From: Sweltsa coloradensis
Lineage: Eukaryota > Arthropoda > Insecta > Plecoptera > Chloroperlidae
NCBI GenBank assembly: GCA_024449915.1
Contig: JAMZAV010000307.1
Coordinates: 248,001 to 312,000, forward strand
Direction: 5' to 3'
DNA length: 64,000 nt
In this document: piece by piece, positions 12,145 through 24,264 of the stretch
Position numbering within the stretch: position 1 is the first letter of the stretch
Layout: the number at the start of each line of letters is the position of its first letter
Translations under genes and position numbers: made by a program
Notes under the pieces: model-generated
The model's input: the letters and a program-made list of their open reading frames with translations, nothing else
Database searches by the model: none
What the model was told of the DNA's origin: nothing

Positions 12145-12812
12145 AGGAAGCTTCGCAAACGCTTTTTCAGGCGCGTTGTTGGATGAGCGTAATGGGTGTA
12201 TTGAGTTGCCTTGTGTAATGCGGATTTTCTGTTGTTCTGTGAAAAAATCATAACGAAGTCTTAAGAATTTTTTTAAATTAAATTAAATTAAATTAAAAAT
12301 TAAATTAAGTTTTTAGTTTTTTTTTATTAATTGTAATTTTAAGAAAAGAAAAAAATCGTAAATTTGCGATTTTTATGAGAAATAATTATTCGATTGCACT
12401 AAAATTTCACACGAATAAAAATTCATAAAATTAAGGTTCTGTGAAAAAATCATTACAATATGATATAGTATGTAGGTGTTATTCGTCAATTGTTTCAAAA
12501 AAGAAAAAACCCGTAAAATTTCGATTTTCATGAGAAATTATTTTTCGATTGCGCTAAAATTTCACACGAATATCTTAATTCATAAAATTAAGGTTATTAA
12601 TTTTCCGATTGCGCTCAAAAACGTGGCAGTTCTAAGTTCAGAGATTTTGAAGGCGTCCAGAAAATGTCATCGCAATTGGAGTATCCGTTTAGCCGGAATC
12701 GTGCTGACAAACACACAAAAATACAGAAAGAAAAAAGAAGGGAAAAAAACATTCCGGATTTTTTTCTCCATTGTAGTGAAATGGAATCTTCGCTTCGCTC
12801 GCTAAAATCGTG
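12145..12812 (+). repeat. Family B element
   Basis: Begins CTAGGAAGCTTCGCAAACGC, then GTTGGATGAGCG, and ends TGGAATCTTCGCTTCGCTCG. Inside, a block of about 170 bp (CTGTGAAAAAATCAT ... TTTCACACGAATA) occurs twice. Small ORFs here are by-products. Confidence 0.75.
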
Positions 12813-13463
12813 GACTAACTGTTTTTATAGAAATAAATTTTTCGTTGTAGCTAAATCTGAAACTAATGGTGTTGAGAAACTATGTCCAAAACCGACTCTC
12901 AAAATTTAATTTCGCACTGGATGACAGTGCAGGCTACACTATTGTCAAAAAAATGACATATAATCTTCATATAATGGCCGATAGTGAGGTTATGTCCCAC
13001 ACCTAACTAAATTCAGCCAACGTTCATGTACCTTTAAGGTTTTGAACCTAGGGTTATTATAATAGTCTGCAAAACCTGTATTTCAGGTGTTATGTAAGAG
13101 GACAACGAGAAAATACATTTCTTTTTCCGACATCTTTAACCCAATATCTAACTCCTAGGGGACATTCGCGGGAAGATTTAAACTACCTTGATATTAAGCC
13201 AATATTAAACGTTAACTAGGAAGGAACATTGGTATTACTACAAAATATCATTGCATTGCAATTCACATTTGGCATCTATAACGTAAAAGGCTGTTTTAAC
13301 CTATTGTTAACAAGAAAAAATAAATTCTGGGTAGTTAAATGTTTCAGACGATTTAAAGTGTTGTTTTAAAATCGTAATAATGTATTCCTTTCAAAGCAAA
13401 TATCCTGGAATTATGTTGATTTCCGGTATATTAATTTAATTCACATCATACACATTTCTTTAA

Positions 13464-14012
13464 TTGGATGAGCGAAGCGAAGACTTCAATTTCACTGACC
13501 CCTCAAAAAATTTACCTCCAATATTTTTTTTCTCTGTCTGTCTGTTTTTTCGCTCTCTACCGGGCAAATGGCAAATGCGATCTTATGAAAATTGGAGGGG
13601 AACTTCGAAATCTCTGAACTAAGACCTACCACGTTTTTGGGTACAATCGAAGAAATCGATTTTTTTCGATTTTTAGTGCGATATTTTCGTGACATTTGGG
13701 CCGATTCTGACCAAACGGGTGGGAATTCAACGTTCATATTTCACATGGACATTAAAGTTATGGTGATGTAGTACCTTTTGAAAGAAAAAAATGTAAAAAG
13801 TTAGTCAAAATCCATAGAAATAAAGGTTTTGATATTAGTTTTTTGAGGTACACAAAAAACAATTAACAAGTAACAATAGAAAATTGACAACAATCACCTA
13901 GAATGCGTTCAATAAGCACTTGCAAAATTAATGACATCCCACGCAAACTGAAACTTTACAAAAAAGCTCATCCATCAACGGGACAAAAAAAAGCGCTTGT
14001 GAAGCTTCCTAG
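13464..14012 (-). repeat. Family B element
   Basis: Reverse copy: TTGGATGAGCGAAGCGAAGA on the left edge and GAAGCTTCCTAG on the right edge. One internal block (ATTTGGGCCGATTCTGACCA). Confidence 0.8.
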
Positions 14013-14530
14013 TTTATTTCCATTTAAATAAATAACTATTGTTTTGCTATTACATCATCACTGTCATTTTATTTTCTTATATATACACTTAAAAACAATA
14101 TAATAATCAGACACACCATTAACTCAGCTCATTAACTTTCAATATCACAGGCGCCCTACAATATTATCAGAACTGAATTAGTCTCTGTGTAGGACGCTGT
14201 GTAAACAAAGGAAAGTTCCGTGTTTTAGTCGGGAAGAAAACGAATGGAACTAACTCGAGTCTCGACCTTGGGGCCTGGTCGACCTCCAGCTGTGCGTGAG
14301 TTATAATAATCAAGTTGGCGAGGACTCTGCAATAACATCACATTGACAGCAAGAACTTTCGAGCTTATTCATTCTTTGAAATGAGGTTTTTGAAAGTATT
14401 TCTAAACAAAGGCTTTCTTGTGCATTTCTTAGAGATAGTTTTCTTGCTGTTCTCAGATTCGGGGAGGGATGGAGGGGATGTAATATTTGGCGTCTTTCTC
14501 TGAATAGCGTTGTCCACTCAATATACCATA

Positions 14531-15273
14531 CAACTAGGAAAACGCTAAAGTCCCGCCACGTTGATGGATGAGCGTAAGTTTTTAGTGTGTGTGCTTTGTG
14601 AATGTATTGTAGGTGATTGTTGACAAGTCTCTATTGTTAATTGTCATTATAAACCTAAAAAAAACTCATATTAAAACATTTATTTAATGGATTCTGGCTA
14701 ACTTTTTCTACTTTTTTTTCAGAAAGCAATACATCACCATAACCTTAATGTCCATGTGAAATATTAACGTTGTAGCCCCACCTGTTTGGTCAGAATCGGC
14801 CCAAATGTGACGAAAATATCGCACTTAAAATCGAGTAACACATATTCAAGCCTTTATTTCTATGGTATCTGGCTAACTTTTCAACTTTTTCTTTCAAAAG
14901 GTACTACATCACCATAATCTTAATGTCCATGTGAAATATGAACGTTGTAGCCCCACCCGTTTGGTCAGAATCGGCCCAAATGAGTCGAACATATCGCACT
15001 AAAAATAAAAAAAAATCGTAAAACTGGGCCAACGATATTCGTTAGAAATATTTCTTCGATCGTACTTAAAAACGTGGCACGTCTATGTTCAGAGATTTCG
15101 AAGGTCCCCTTCAATTTTTATTAAGATCGCATATGCCGTTTACCCGGAATCGTGCGAACAAACAGACGAAAAAACAAACAAAAAAAAGAAACAAAAAAAC
15201 ATTGGAGCTAAATTTATTGAGGGGTCAGTGAAATTAAAATCTTCGCTTCGCTCGCTGCGCTCGCTACGCTCAT
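14531..15273 (+). repeat. Family B element with internal duplication
   Basis: Begins CTAGGAAAACGCTAAAGTCC and ends CTTCGCTTCGCTCGCTGCGC. An internal block of about 165 bp (TTAATGTCCATGTGAAATAT ... GTTTGGTCAGAATCGGCC) is repeated in tandem at about 14670-14830 and 14845-15000. Confidence 0.8.
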
Positions 15274-15477
15274 TTAATAACACTAATAAACAACGCATTG
15301 CAGAAGTGATCGGATTTTATGTAGAAAGTGTATATTTCGAAGACTCTTTCAACTTATTTTCAATAATATCTTCTAGAATAAATATGCGATATCTCCTTAT
15401 TCGTATCGTTTCCTACTGTCACTTTTTTTGAAATAAAAATTCTTCCTGAGCATTGACCTCTGGGCTGAATTTAGCTT

Positions 15478-15775
15478 AGCTGAATCTTGATGATCGTTCA
15501 AGGTGAAACAATAGTCAAAGTCCATCTCGCAAACATCAACTAGTAAGTCTCTGAAACTAGAGGAGAGTTCTGGCGGTCGTCGTTGGGAACCCTCGCCCCA
15601 CGACGTCTTTCAAGATGACGACAACGACGATATTAACAATGACAAAGACGACAACCCCTTTCTTCCCCTGCCTGTGGCTGTATCTGTCCTACACGGGTTT
15701 GTCCTCCCATATCCCCCAGGCTAGAGTGGCACATGACCTCACAGTTGACGCGTCCTTAAACCAAATAAACTCAAA
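15478..15775 (-). repeat. Family A repeat
   Basis: Reverse copy: AAAGTCCATCTCGCAAACAT, CGTCGTTGGG, ACGACAACGACGAT, CCTGTGGCTG, CCCAGGCTAGAGTGGCAC and ACAGTTGACGCGTCCTTAA. No ORF or obvious pol III boxes. Confidence 0.8.
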
Positions 15776-16439
15776 CTCTTCGACATTGAGATCTTCATAC
15801 AATGTGATTGTTTACTGATAAACACCTAAATGTTCAGCAATGCTCGTAAGAGAAAAGATTGGCATGCAGACAAATGAATAAACATAAAAACCTGTCACAC
15901 TCTACACCGTATAAAATGTAAAACACTTTTAGATTGTGGACTTCATCAATACAATAAATTGTGTACTACCCTGTCCCATAACTAAATAAAGAATGATCAT
16001 ATCAAATGTAATATTATTCAGTAAAAAAATGTTCTGATTACAATTATAATTTAATATCCCAATTAGTGTGGGTTTGGAAAAATGTTCTGAATTAATTGCC
16101 AATTATATATAAGTTACTTAATCGTTTTAAAGCCGTGATAATTAGTAGCTTAATTCATTCGGCGATACTCAATAATATCGTTAGTCTATTTCAATTGAAA
16201 TAATTATGTACTTTTTAAATGTGCACATTTTTATTTTTGTATTTTTTACTGCATAGAAAAAGGGAACAAGGGTTTATTCATATCAAGCTACAAAGTGAAG
16301 ACAGAGTAACATCTAATTTCATAAATGTAATCTCTCCCTTGATTTTAATGACCAAGAACAAAATGTCGCTAGGGCTAGGATATAACATGTCATTCTATTA
16401 TTGATATAACATGAAAATGTTGATACAAATAAAGTCAAA
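15776..16439. other. No gene recognised
   Basis: AT-rich. 16100-16200 is dense in TAATT-type homeodomain words, which is weak evidence. Confidence 0.5.
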
Positions 16440-16545
16440 TTTTATTATTTGTGCCAAAACAATGTTACTATCTCCAAAAAAGATGTTTTCGTCTTGACGA
16501 CCCGGCACCTCCACCAAAATCGTTATTTTGTAATATTCGACTGGA
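16440..16545 (+). repeat. Family F unit
   Basis: TTTATTATTTGTGCCAAAAC ... core ACCCGGCACCTCCACCAAAA at 16500-16519, then TCGTTATTTT. Confidence 0.65.
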
Positions 16546-18437
16546 CTCGAAATATCGGGTACTCACACACACCTAATTTTTCTTCTTTTTCGACAACAAT
16601 CAAGGTATAATATTAATTATGTTTATTGCAAGCAAATAATTAAAATTTAACTTGCATTATATAAATATTATTATATTTGTTCTTCTCAGACAATACGTTA
16701 TTGTTTTTACATTTATTACGTTTATCACAAATAAATATTAACACTTCCGTCATATTTTTAATAAATTGTTACAAATTTTGTAGGGCCTACAGCACTTATT
16801 CCATTATACAGATATCTAAATTATAAAGCTATATAAATGTCAGGATTCACACAAAAAGATTTGAATAGAATATATAAAAATAACAATAAAATGACAAACT
16901 ACCTTATAATACTGTCAAGTTGTATTTAATGTTTATTTTCTACAACAATTACACAAAAATTAAAAGAACATGGAGAAAATGCTGAATTTGGTCCTTGTTA
17001 AACAATCAGGATATCACGTATTAATCTCAAACTTTAAAAAATTGGAACCAAGGTAAGTTAGTTGTAAAACAAGGTTTATCCTGTTAAAATGATCCCAAAA
17101 TATGTTTTTAAAGATGAAAGTTAAATGATTTTATCACAATAGAGCGGTGTCTAATGTATGGCCCCCAGACACTGCCTTAAGGCTACGAGTGTTAAATGGT
17201 TGGGGGGGGGGGGAAGGGTTAAACGGTTTAGCGCTGTTATTGTCTCGCCTACAAAGGTGTAAGTGTTTGAGGGGGGTGGGGGGTGGGGGTTGACGTTTGA
17301 CCCCTGGGAGCGTCTTCCTTCTAAGAGGGGGGATTCCCTCGGGTCCAGTCCCGGCCGCGTCTTAATTACGGAACGCGAGTTTAAGTGGCAGGGTTGCGAT
17401 AGGTTGGGAGATACGCAAATACCAGCCACGTCTCTGGGGAGAGAAGTTGTAAGTTAAGACGCCAAGACCGCTGGTGCTGGGAGAGAAAACCCTTCATTTC
17501 TACAACACCAACGTCTCATACTCTATAATGTTACGTCATTCATCATGGCCGACCCATAGAACGCACAGTTTTGATTCTAGACATGGTGTCGATCCATTTT
17601 CCCCAAAAAATGGTAGTATTTTCGACGAAGTCTCTCAAAGGTATCTTCAAACTGTTTAAAATCGTATATTTTTCTCCGTAACAGTATTCAACAAGGAAAA
17701 AATTCAATTACTTGAAGCCATAAATGTTTGAATTTACGCCTTTAAAATGTAGGCCTCGATTATTGGTTTTGTTTTCGTATTTGAGAATAAGTTTACAGCT
17801 TATATTATCTTACCTTTAAAACTTCTACTAATTTTACAATTAAACCATAGGTCTACTCAAACGATATTATACCAAGTCATATTATTTATGTGCTCTCCTG
17901 TTTAAAGCCTATGAAGTATTGATGTATTTGGTTGAATGAGGAGCCGAATTTGTTTGAAGTCAACTTGTACGTTGCCAGGAGCAACCAGGTGATGTGACGT
18001 CATCAATAATAGCGTCTTCTGTCATCTGTCTAGACTCTAGAGGCTTGGTGTTCCCTAAACCACGAGCACTACTCAGATAGTGGTGTCTGTAATCACATAC
18101 CTCACATATATAACACGATTTGTAATCCTGAACTCAGTTCATTAACCTAAACTGAAGCGTGGTTACTCCGTACATTTCTAGACAGTCAAGGATCATTAAC
18201 AGAACAGGCCGAGGAGTCTTTTAAGAGGACGTAAGACGTGCATTGTAGGCAAAGATTTGTTCGTTTGGCTGACTTACATTTCAGTTGTTCGAAGCTTTGC
18301 ATAGTTGTCAGAATAGTGAAAATTAAGGGCTATATACGGGCAAATCATTAATGGTAAAAAGTAAAAATTCTTTTTACGATTTTCGATTTGGTTAAAAAGT
18401 TCTAAATTATATTCATTTTTACAAAAATCGTGTTTTT
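16546..18437. other. No gene recognised
   Basis: AT-rich with a G-rich patch (17195-17350, runs of up to 12 G). ORFs over the patch are low-complexity. Confidence 0.55.
17989..18008. promoter_or_regulatory. CRE-like palindrome
   Basis: GTGATGTGACGTCATCA contains the full cAMP-response-element palindrome TGACGTCA. No gene start is recognised nearby, so function is unproven. Confidence 0.25.
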
Positions 18438-18612
18438 TAGTCTACCCACTCAGTCATAGAATTGATTTTCAGTAGGGTACATTAAATTTAAATTTGATTA
18501 AGCCAACCCTGTAGGCGCCGACACCATTGATGACCGTACAATGACCAACTAGAGACCGGCATATTTAAGTGGAAACACCGATCAATCAAGCTGGACACGA
18601 TTCCACCTGCAG
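18438..18612 (-). mobile_element. SINE-D2, partial
   Basis: Carries the family tail (GTCTACCCACTCAGTCATAG) but has the D2 centre GGAAACACCGATCAATCAAG plus CTGGACACGATTC in place of the D1 block. Confidence 0.7.
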
Positions 18613-18866
18613 TAAGTTTCAAAATTAACACCGTGCAGAGGTAATGTAAATCGGATGCTTTCGGACTGAACGAATAACTATTTTCAAAATACAAAATGTG
18701 TTGCATTCTAGAGGTTTCTCTCCGGCACCTAACTCTAAGCAAACTTCCAGTAAACTCGGGTTAACTTCGGATTCGTTAAACTGAAGATAATTTTCCACAA
18801 ACATGCCATGGTTAGTAAACGTGATGTCTGTACGTGTTGGTTCCTTTTAGTTTTGCTACTGTTCAG

Positions 18867-18934
18867 GCATTCACACCACACACACACCTACCGTGCTAAC
18901 AGCCAGCCTGGATCCTCTTGCTTCAATACACGAG
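18867..18934 (+). other. Possible small exon
   Basis: Preceded by a pyrimidine tract and CAG (TTGCTACTGTTCAG) and followed by a strong donor GAG|GTAAGT. Two of three frames are open (one reads IHTTHTPTVLTASLDPLASI). Too short for a family call. Confidence 0.2.
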
Positions 18935-19348
18935 GTAAGTTTATGTGTATGGAAAGCAGAATTAGGTTATGATACTTGTATGTTCCTGTGATATTGAATA
19001 GGTAGCCTTCCCCTTAAATCCACCTTGAATTTTGGATTTCCCTAACTTCTGATTCAAAGAGGCTCAGTTGTTCGAAAAGAAAATAACACAAGTTCAAAAA
19101 TAAAAAATAAAAATGAAAGAAAGATCGACATTATTAAAATTCAATTTAAAAAAAATCTTCTATTTGAATTGTATTTTGACTGCACAATGAAAATACTTGT
19201 TGTCAAATGAAGTCTTACAAATTCGTGTTCAAATACTCTATTGGGTATCTGTGTACTATAGTTTTAATTATTTGCAAACTAATGTACTTTTTCTTAGCCG
19301 AAATCAAATTATGACACATAATAAATTTGCTTCACCAACTCGGCCGGC

Positions 19349-19575
19349 CTTGTTGATTCTGGCGTTGATTCGCGGGTGTTCGCACTGTCCATACCACTAA
19401 TTGCTATATTTCCTATTAAAAATATCGATCTTTGGTTGGTTATCGTTTACTCGTCGATTGCGTCGGGGCCTGCAGGGTTGGCTTGGTCGCTTTGATTTAA
19501 AGTCCCCCACTGAAAATCAGTTATATAACTGAGTGGGTAGACTCTAAATAAAAATGTATTTATTTATTTATTTAT
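19349..19575 (+). mobile_element. SINE-D1, head-truncated
   Basis: From CCTTGTTGATTCTGGCG to GAGTGGGTAGACTCTAAATA followed by a (TTTA)n-like tail. Confidence 0.8.
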
Positions 19576-20027
19576 AACAACCAGGAATAATGAGAATAGT
19601 TTAGAATGAAAACAATTATCTAAATAGATAAATTCTCAACAAACCTCCCCTTGCTAATTGAACCCCGTGTATTTACCCCCCCCTATGTACTGTCGTGTAC
19701 ATCGTCATGTTACCCCCCCCCCCCCTCCGCACTAACACGCCCTACACTAGTTCCACGTCGCACCGTCAATTACTTGTCATGCGGCGCTAGCAGACCTTGG
19801 ATCTAACAAGTTCATGAGTAGGATGTCGTCCATTTTGTTTTCTCTGCGGAGAAGGGATGGCAAGTGTCAAACCTCGCGGTATGTGTGACAAGAACGATTT
19901 ATTTCAGTGTGATTTAGCGAGCTCTCAGTTTCTGCTGACGGTAGACTCCATTCCCTCACATAATACGTTGTACACCAGACGTCTTGACGTATCATTCAAG
20001 TATTGATTTCACATCCATGTTGTTATA

Positions 20028-20166
20028 AATATAGGCCTAGAATATTTTATTATTTGGCGCAAAAAAGTTCCAACATTTCCAAAATATTATAATTTATATT
20101 GAAAGACGAAGATTTTTACGTTTTTACATTCTCGCGTGACCCGGCACCTCCACCAAAATCGTTAAA
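20028..20166 (+). repeat. Family F unit
   Basis: ATTATTTGGCGCAAAAAAGT, ATATTGAAAGACGAAG, core ACCCGGCACCTCCACCAAAA at 20139-20158. Confidence 0.7.
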
Positions 20167-20189
20167 TAAATAAGTAAAATACATTTGTA

Positions 20190-20566
20190 TATAGAGTCTA
20201 TCCATTCATTTAAATAACTGATTTTCACAGAGAGGGACAGTAAACCAAAGCGACCAAGCCAACCCTGTAGGCCCCGACGCAATCGACAAGTAAACGATAA
20301 CCAACCAAAGATCGATAATTTTTAGATAGTCGAACTCCCGCGAATCAACGTCAGAATCAACAAGTCCGATTCAGAACAACTTTGAATTCATTATGTGCCT
20401 CGCTTCTAGGACGGCTCCAAAGTCACTGTTTACAAATTCCTAACCCCATAACTGATGACTTAAAGTTAAAATCAGAAGTTAAAAAACTACTGCCTGTTGC
20501 GGGAATCGAGCCCTGGACCTACTGCATTGAAAGCAGGTAGGCTAACCTCAAGACCAACGAGCCAAA
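20190..20566 (-). mobile_element. SINE-D1 between two family F copies
   Basis: Near-complete copy with a tRNA-like head (TTGGCTCGTTGGTCTTGAGG). It is flanked on both sides by family F units in the same orientation (20028-20166 and 20567-20726). Confidence 0.8.
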
Positions 20567-20726
20567 AATAAACATATTCCTAGTATATTTTTATTATATT
20601 TGTGGCAAAGAAGATCCAAACTTTCCAAAAATATAATGATTAATATTGAAAGACGAAGGAAATGTTTTACGTTTTCTCACTCGCGCACGACCCGGCACCT
20701 CCACCAAAATCGTTATTTTTTGTTTA
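20567..20726 (+). repeat. Family F unit
   Basis: Parallel to 20028-20166: ATATTTGTGGCAAAGAAGAT, ATATTGAAAGACGAAGG, core at 20690-20709, then TCGTTATTTTTTG. Confidence 0.7.
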
Positions 20727-22155
20727 TTTAATTTTGAGTTGTAAATACTCGAGTTCGAGTCGAGTCTGGCGTTTTTTTTAGTTTTTTTATAACTAAAATG
20801 ATTTAAGTAGGGTATAAGTGTTTAAATTCCCGGTGGTCTATTTAATAGTTAATTAAGTTTAATGGTTAATAGTATTCTATTTAATGGATGTTCTACATCT
20901 CATTTCGACAAAATTTGGTAATCTTATTACAGTAATACAATTAAGACGCACTTTTTAAAGATGGCTGGCAACGGTGGATTGAATGAGAGCCAGGTGTAGC
21001 ACGCGTCCTAATAATGACAACGTGGGTGTCTAGTACACGCACAAAGAATCTCTTTACCAAAATGCACAAAATGGTCCATATTTGTATGTTGTTGTTATTT
21101 CGTACAACATAAATTTTGACAATAAGTAAGATATTATTATCATTTTAAAATATATTATTATGTTTGTGCAAAAAAAGTTTCAGCATCAGAGAAACATCCC
21201 TAACGACTGAGTCCATAGTAAGTTTTTAAAAGTAACCGTGGCTGAAATATTAGTTTTTCTAAATTAAATTCTATCCTTACGTACCCGACAAGTAGACAAT
21301 AAACACATATTGGTTGAGCTGAAAACGCAATTCTGCCCAGCTCAGTATGTTGAAAGATTATAAACGACCATTTAAGCTGGAAAGTGAATCCAAACCCTGA
21401 CCCAGAACAATTACCTGCGCACAATTTGCTTTCGTCTGCTTTCCTAATCAGTCACGCAATTATTTGTGATCACTGTATTGTATTTAAAAAAAAACACATA
21501 CACTGCGCAATAGAACGAAAATTATTCCACTGATAGGTTGAGCTTTAAAACTACTGCAAGGCAAAACGGAAGTCATGTAATTTTAGTATTGTTATTTCTA
21601 CCCCCCCACTCCCCCCTCCCACAATTTACCAATAGAACCCCGACGTTCGTATGAGCTCCCGTGCTCGGCCATTTTTCATCCTGTCAATTTAGCCTGTCAT
21701 ATTTCCCGTAGGATCGTCGTGTTATTTACAGGTAGTGGTTTGTGTATAAATCGCAACACAAAGGCCTAATGCGCGCGCATCGCTATAAATTACATCGTAA
21801 TTACCATAAAAGAGCCGTAACGCTATGTCGCCCTAATAGATGCAAGGGTTAAACTGCAGGAAACGGCTTTTCGGGCGCAATTGTGACAAAATTAAATTCC
21901 TAATGAAAAACCATCCCCGCAAACGGTGACACTGTTAAGTGTTCCATCCGACATTTGGGTGGGGTTGTAAAACCGCTGGTTTGGGTTCTAAGAGGTATTG
22001 CCGGGGTGGGGATATTTCATATACTTAAACAATTCCTTTATATTTTTTTATTTATTCTTTATCCTTGTTATTACATTTTAAAAAACAAGAAACGGTGTCG
22101 ACGCTAGCAAATAATTTTCTAAAACACTTAAAATCTTTATTTTTACTTTTATAAT
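20727..22155. other. No gene recognised
   Basis: AT-rich to 21590, then a C-run and a mixed-composition patch (21600-21990) without an ORF. Confidence 0.5.
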
Positions 22156-22563
22156 TGGATGAGCGTAGCGAGCTTAGCGAGCGAAGCGAAGATTCCATTT
22201 CACTACACTGGAGAAAAAAATCCGGAATGTTTTTCTTTTTTTCTTTTCTTTTTTTTTTGTATTTTTGTCTGTTTGTTAAAACAATTCAGGCTAAACCGAT
22301 ACTACAATTGCGATGGAATTTTCTGGAGGTCTTTGAAATCTCTGAACTTAGAACTGCCACGTTTTTGAGCGCAATCGAAAAATTATTTCTCATTAAAATA
22401 GCAATTTTACGATTTTTTTCGAATTTTAAAAAAATTTCTTCGACTGATAACACCTACATGCTTTATCCGATTCTAATGATTTTTTCACAGAACCTTAATG
22501 CAATGAATTAATATATTCGTGTGAAATTTGAGCGCAATCGAAAATTATTTCATATGAAAATCG
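22156..22563 (-). repeat. Family B element, partial
   Basis: Left edge TTGGATGAGCGTAGCGAGCT; homologous interior (GAACTTAGAACTGCCACG). The far end is replaced by the SINE-5S copy starting near 22565. Confidence 0.75.
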
Positions 22564-22564
22564 C

Positions 22565-22937
22565 GTTTCACCGCGGTCTTTTAGCCGGTTCCCACTCGAA
22601 CACAGAAGTTAAGCAGCCTCGGGCGTGGTCAGGGGTAGAGTGGGTGACCGCTCTGCCCCTGAAACACACGTACACCGCCGGTTAGAGCAGATGGAGGGTT
22701 CAAAAGCTAGTGTAACGGCTTCGTTCTCCTCGACGTCTGCTCGGCAGTCTGGGTTAAGAAGAGGAACCTATATGGCTTTCAATGTTCCACCATCCTTTCG
22801 GATGGGACGTAAATCCGTAGGTCCCTTGATACTTTTCGACAGGGATAGGCTACGTGCAGGTACCAGGTTTCTCCTCCTCTTTTCTTCATCACACAACACT
22901 GATCACTCTAAAATGGCAGTATATGCAGTCTGGATCA
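22565..22937 (+). mobile_element. SINE-5S
   Basis: The head resembles internal 5S rRNA: CCGGTTCCCACTCGAACAC, GAAGTTAAGCAG (5S A-box region) and GGGTGACCGCT (5S C-box region). The body continues through GTCTGCTCGGCAGTCTGGG and TCGGATGGGACGTAAATCCG. The first ~30 nt of 5S rRNA are missing, so it is not a functional gene. Arthropod and fish SINEs with 5S-derived promoters (SINE3 class) are established. Confidence 0.85.
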
Positions 22938-23125
22938 CCGGCAATCCTGACTGAAGGTTTTTTCCGAGGTATTCCTCAGTCGTTAATGCGAATGCAAGGG
23001 ATTGAGTCCTCTTAAACAGGCCTCTGACATCCCTTCACAATAATTGTTTTAACTTCAATATACCTAGTAACAACTGAAGAGGCCCATGCAATTCACCCTG
23101 GGCAGGTTTCCCTGGAGAAATGATT
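22938..23125 (+). mobile_element. SINE-C tail joined to a SINE-5S copy
   Basis: Starts inside the family at CCGGCAATCCTGACTGAAGG, without the tRNA head, and runs through CTCTGACATCCCTTCAC to CACCCTGGGCAGG. It follows directly on the SINE-5S copy at 22565-22937. Confidence 0.75.
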
Positions 23126-24264
23126 ACATTTTTAAATAGATATCTGGTTGCGCGTATGTTCTCTCAATCAGGTTGATATGTTAGTAGTTGTGTAATTATT
23201 TATTTATCTATTTCACAAATGCCACAAATAATAAAAGTACTATGGTTCATTTAAAAACAAATAAAACACAAGTTGTTTTATATAGTGATGGGTGAATAAC
23301 AAACTTAAGTTTATTGTTATGACAATTACTACTGTTTAAAGTGGATTAAGACTTTGTTTTCCTATGACAATGATTAGTAGTACAGCATTCATTGGATTTG
23401 ACGACGACGTGAAGAACTAGGTCGCTTAGACTGGTTGTCAGTTTTCGCCGCCTGTGATATTGAAAGTTGATTAGATGAGTTTATGGTGTGTTTAATGATT
23501 ATATTGTTTTCTAAGTAAAAGAAAAGAAAATGATGGTGATGATAGTAAATAGCAAAACAATAGTTATTTATTGAAATGGAAATAAAAGAAATTTAAGAAA
23601 TTTGTTTGATGTGGATTGTAATAATTCGTTTTTAGGGAATTAAAATGCCACAGATGAAATGATTAAAAAATCTAAAACTTTCCAGTGTTTATAAATAAAA
23701 TTCAAAACTGTAAACCGTTAAAGATTAATAGCAAACTATTGTATAAATCTACCACGGCTGGTACTAGAACACACAACCTCCGGCTAAGTGCCCATGCTGC
23801 AAGAAATTCAGCTATCATATGGCTGACTTACACTTAGAAACCGTGTAATCATGATTGTCGTAATAGAAAGGACTGGGCACCGGTGTATTATGTATGCGTT
23901 TCACACAACTAGATTACCCACATTTCATATTTGCATAGCTAAACACTGGGTCGAGTTGAGAACTAGCCCCGGGCCATCAGCGCGGGATGTGCGTGAAAGG
24001 TTTGATGGGCAAAGGTGCGATAATATTACTCGTATTTGTATTAATTAAGCAAATGTTCCCTAGCTCGGAGATCGTATCTGGTGAAGTGTGACTAGGTCTG
24101 GTGTGAGGTTGAAAAGTTTTACTTCGTTCTGTGAGAAGTCGTTTAGTTGCCCGCGCTCTGCGCTTAGGTACCCTGGCGAGGGTCCCCGGCAGGAGTCACC
24201 TAGGGGCTTATCTCTGTGGTCTCGTCTTAGACGGTGAGTATGACGTAATCACTGGCTCAGGAAC
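23126..24264. other. No gene recognised
   Basis: AT-rich, one tRNA-like remnant at 23752. A GC-richer part at 24120-24260 includes a donor-like GTGAGTATG but no ORF. Confidence 0.5.
23752..23826 (-). repeat. tRNA-like sequence, degenerate
   Basis: Minus strand resembles a tRNA head: a TGATAGCTGAATTTCTTGCA A-box region and a degenerate B box TGTTCTAGTACC. Confidence 0.4.

Noticed and set aside
12476..12909. Overlapping ORFs of 109 and 81 codons
   Set aside because: Lie in the family B element at 12145; Lys/Ile-rich, not kept in other copies.
22155..22511. 118-codon ORF
   Set aside because: Falls entirely inside a family B repeat; other family B copies do not keep the frame open.
22625..22954. 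109-codon ORF
   Set aside because: Lies in the SINE-5S body; non-coding repeat.
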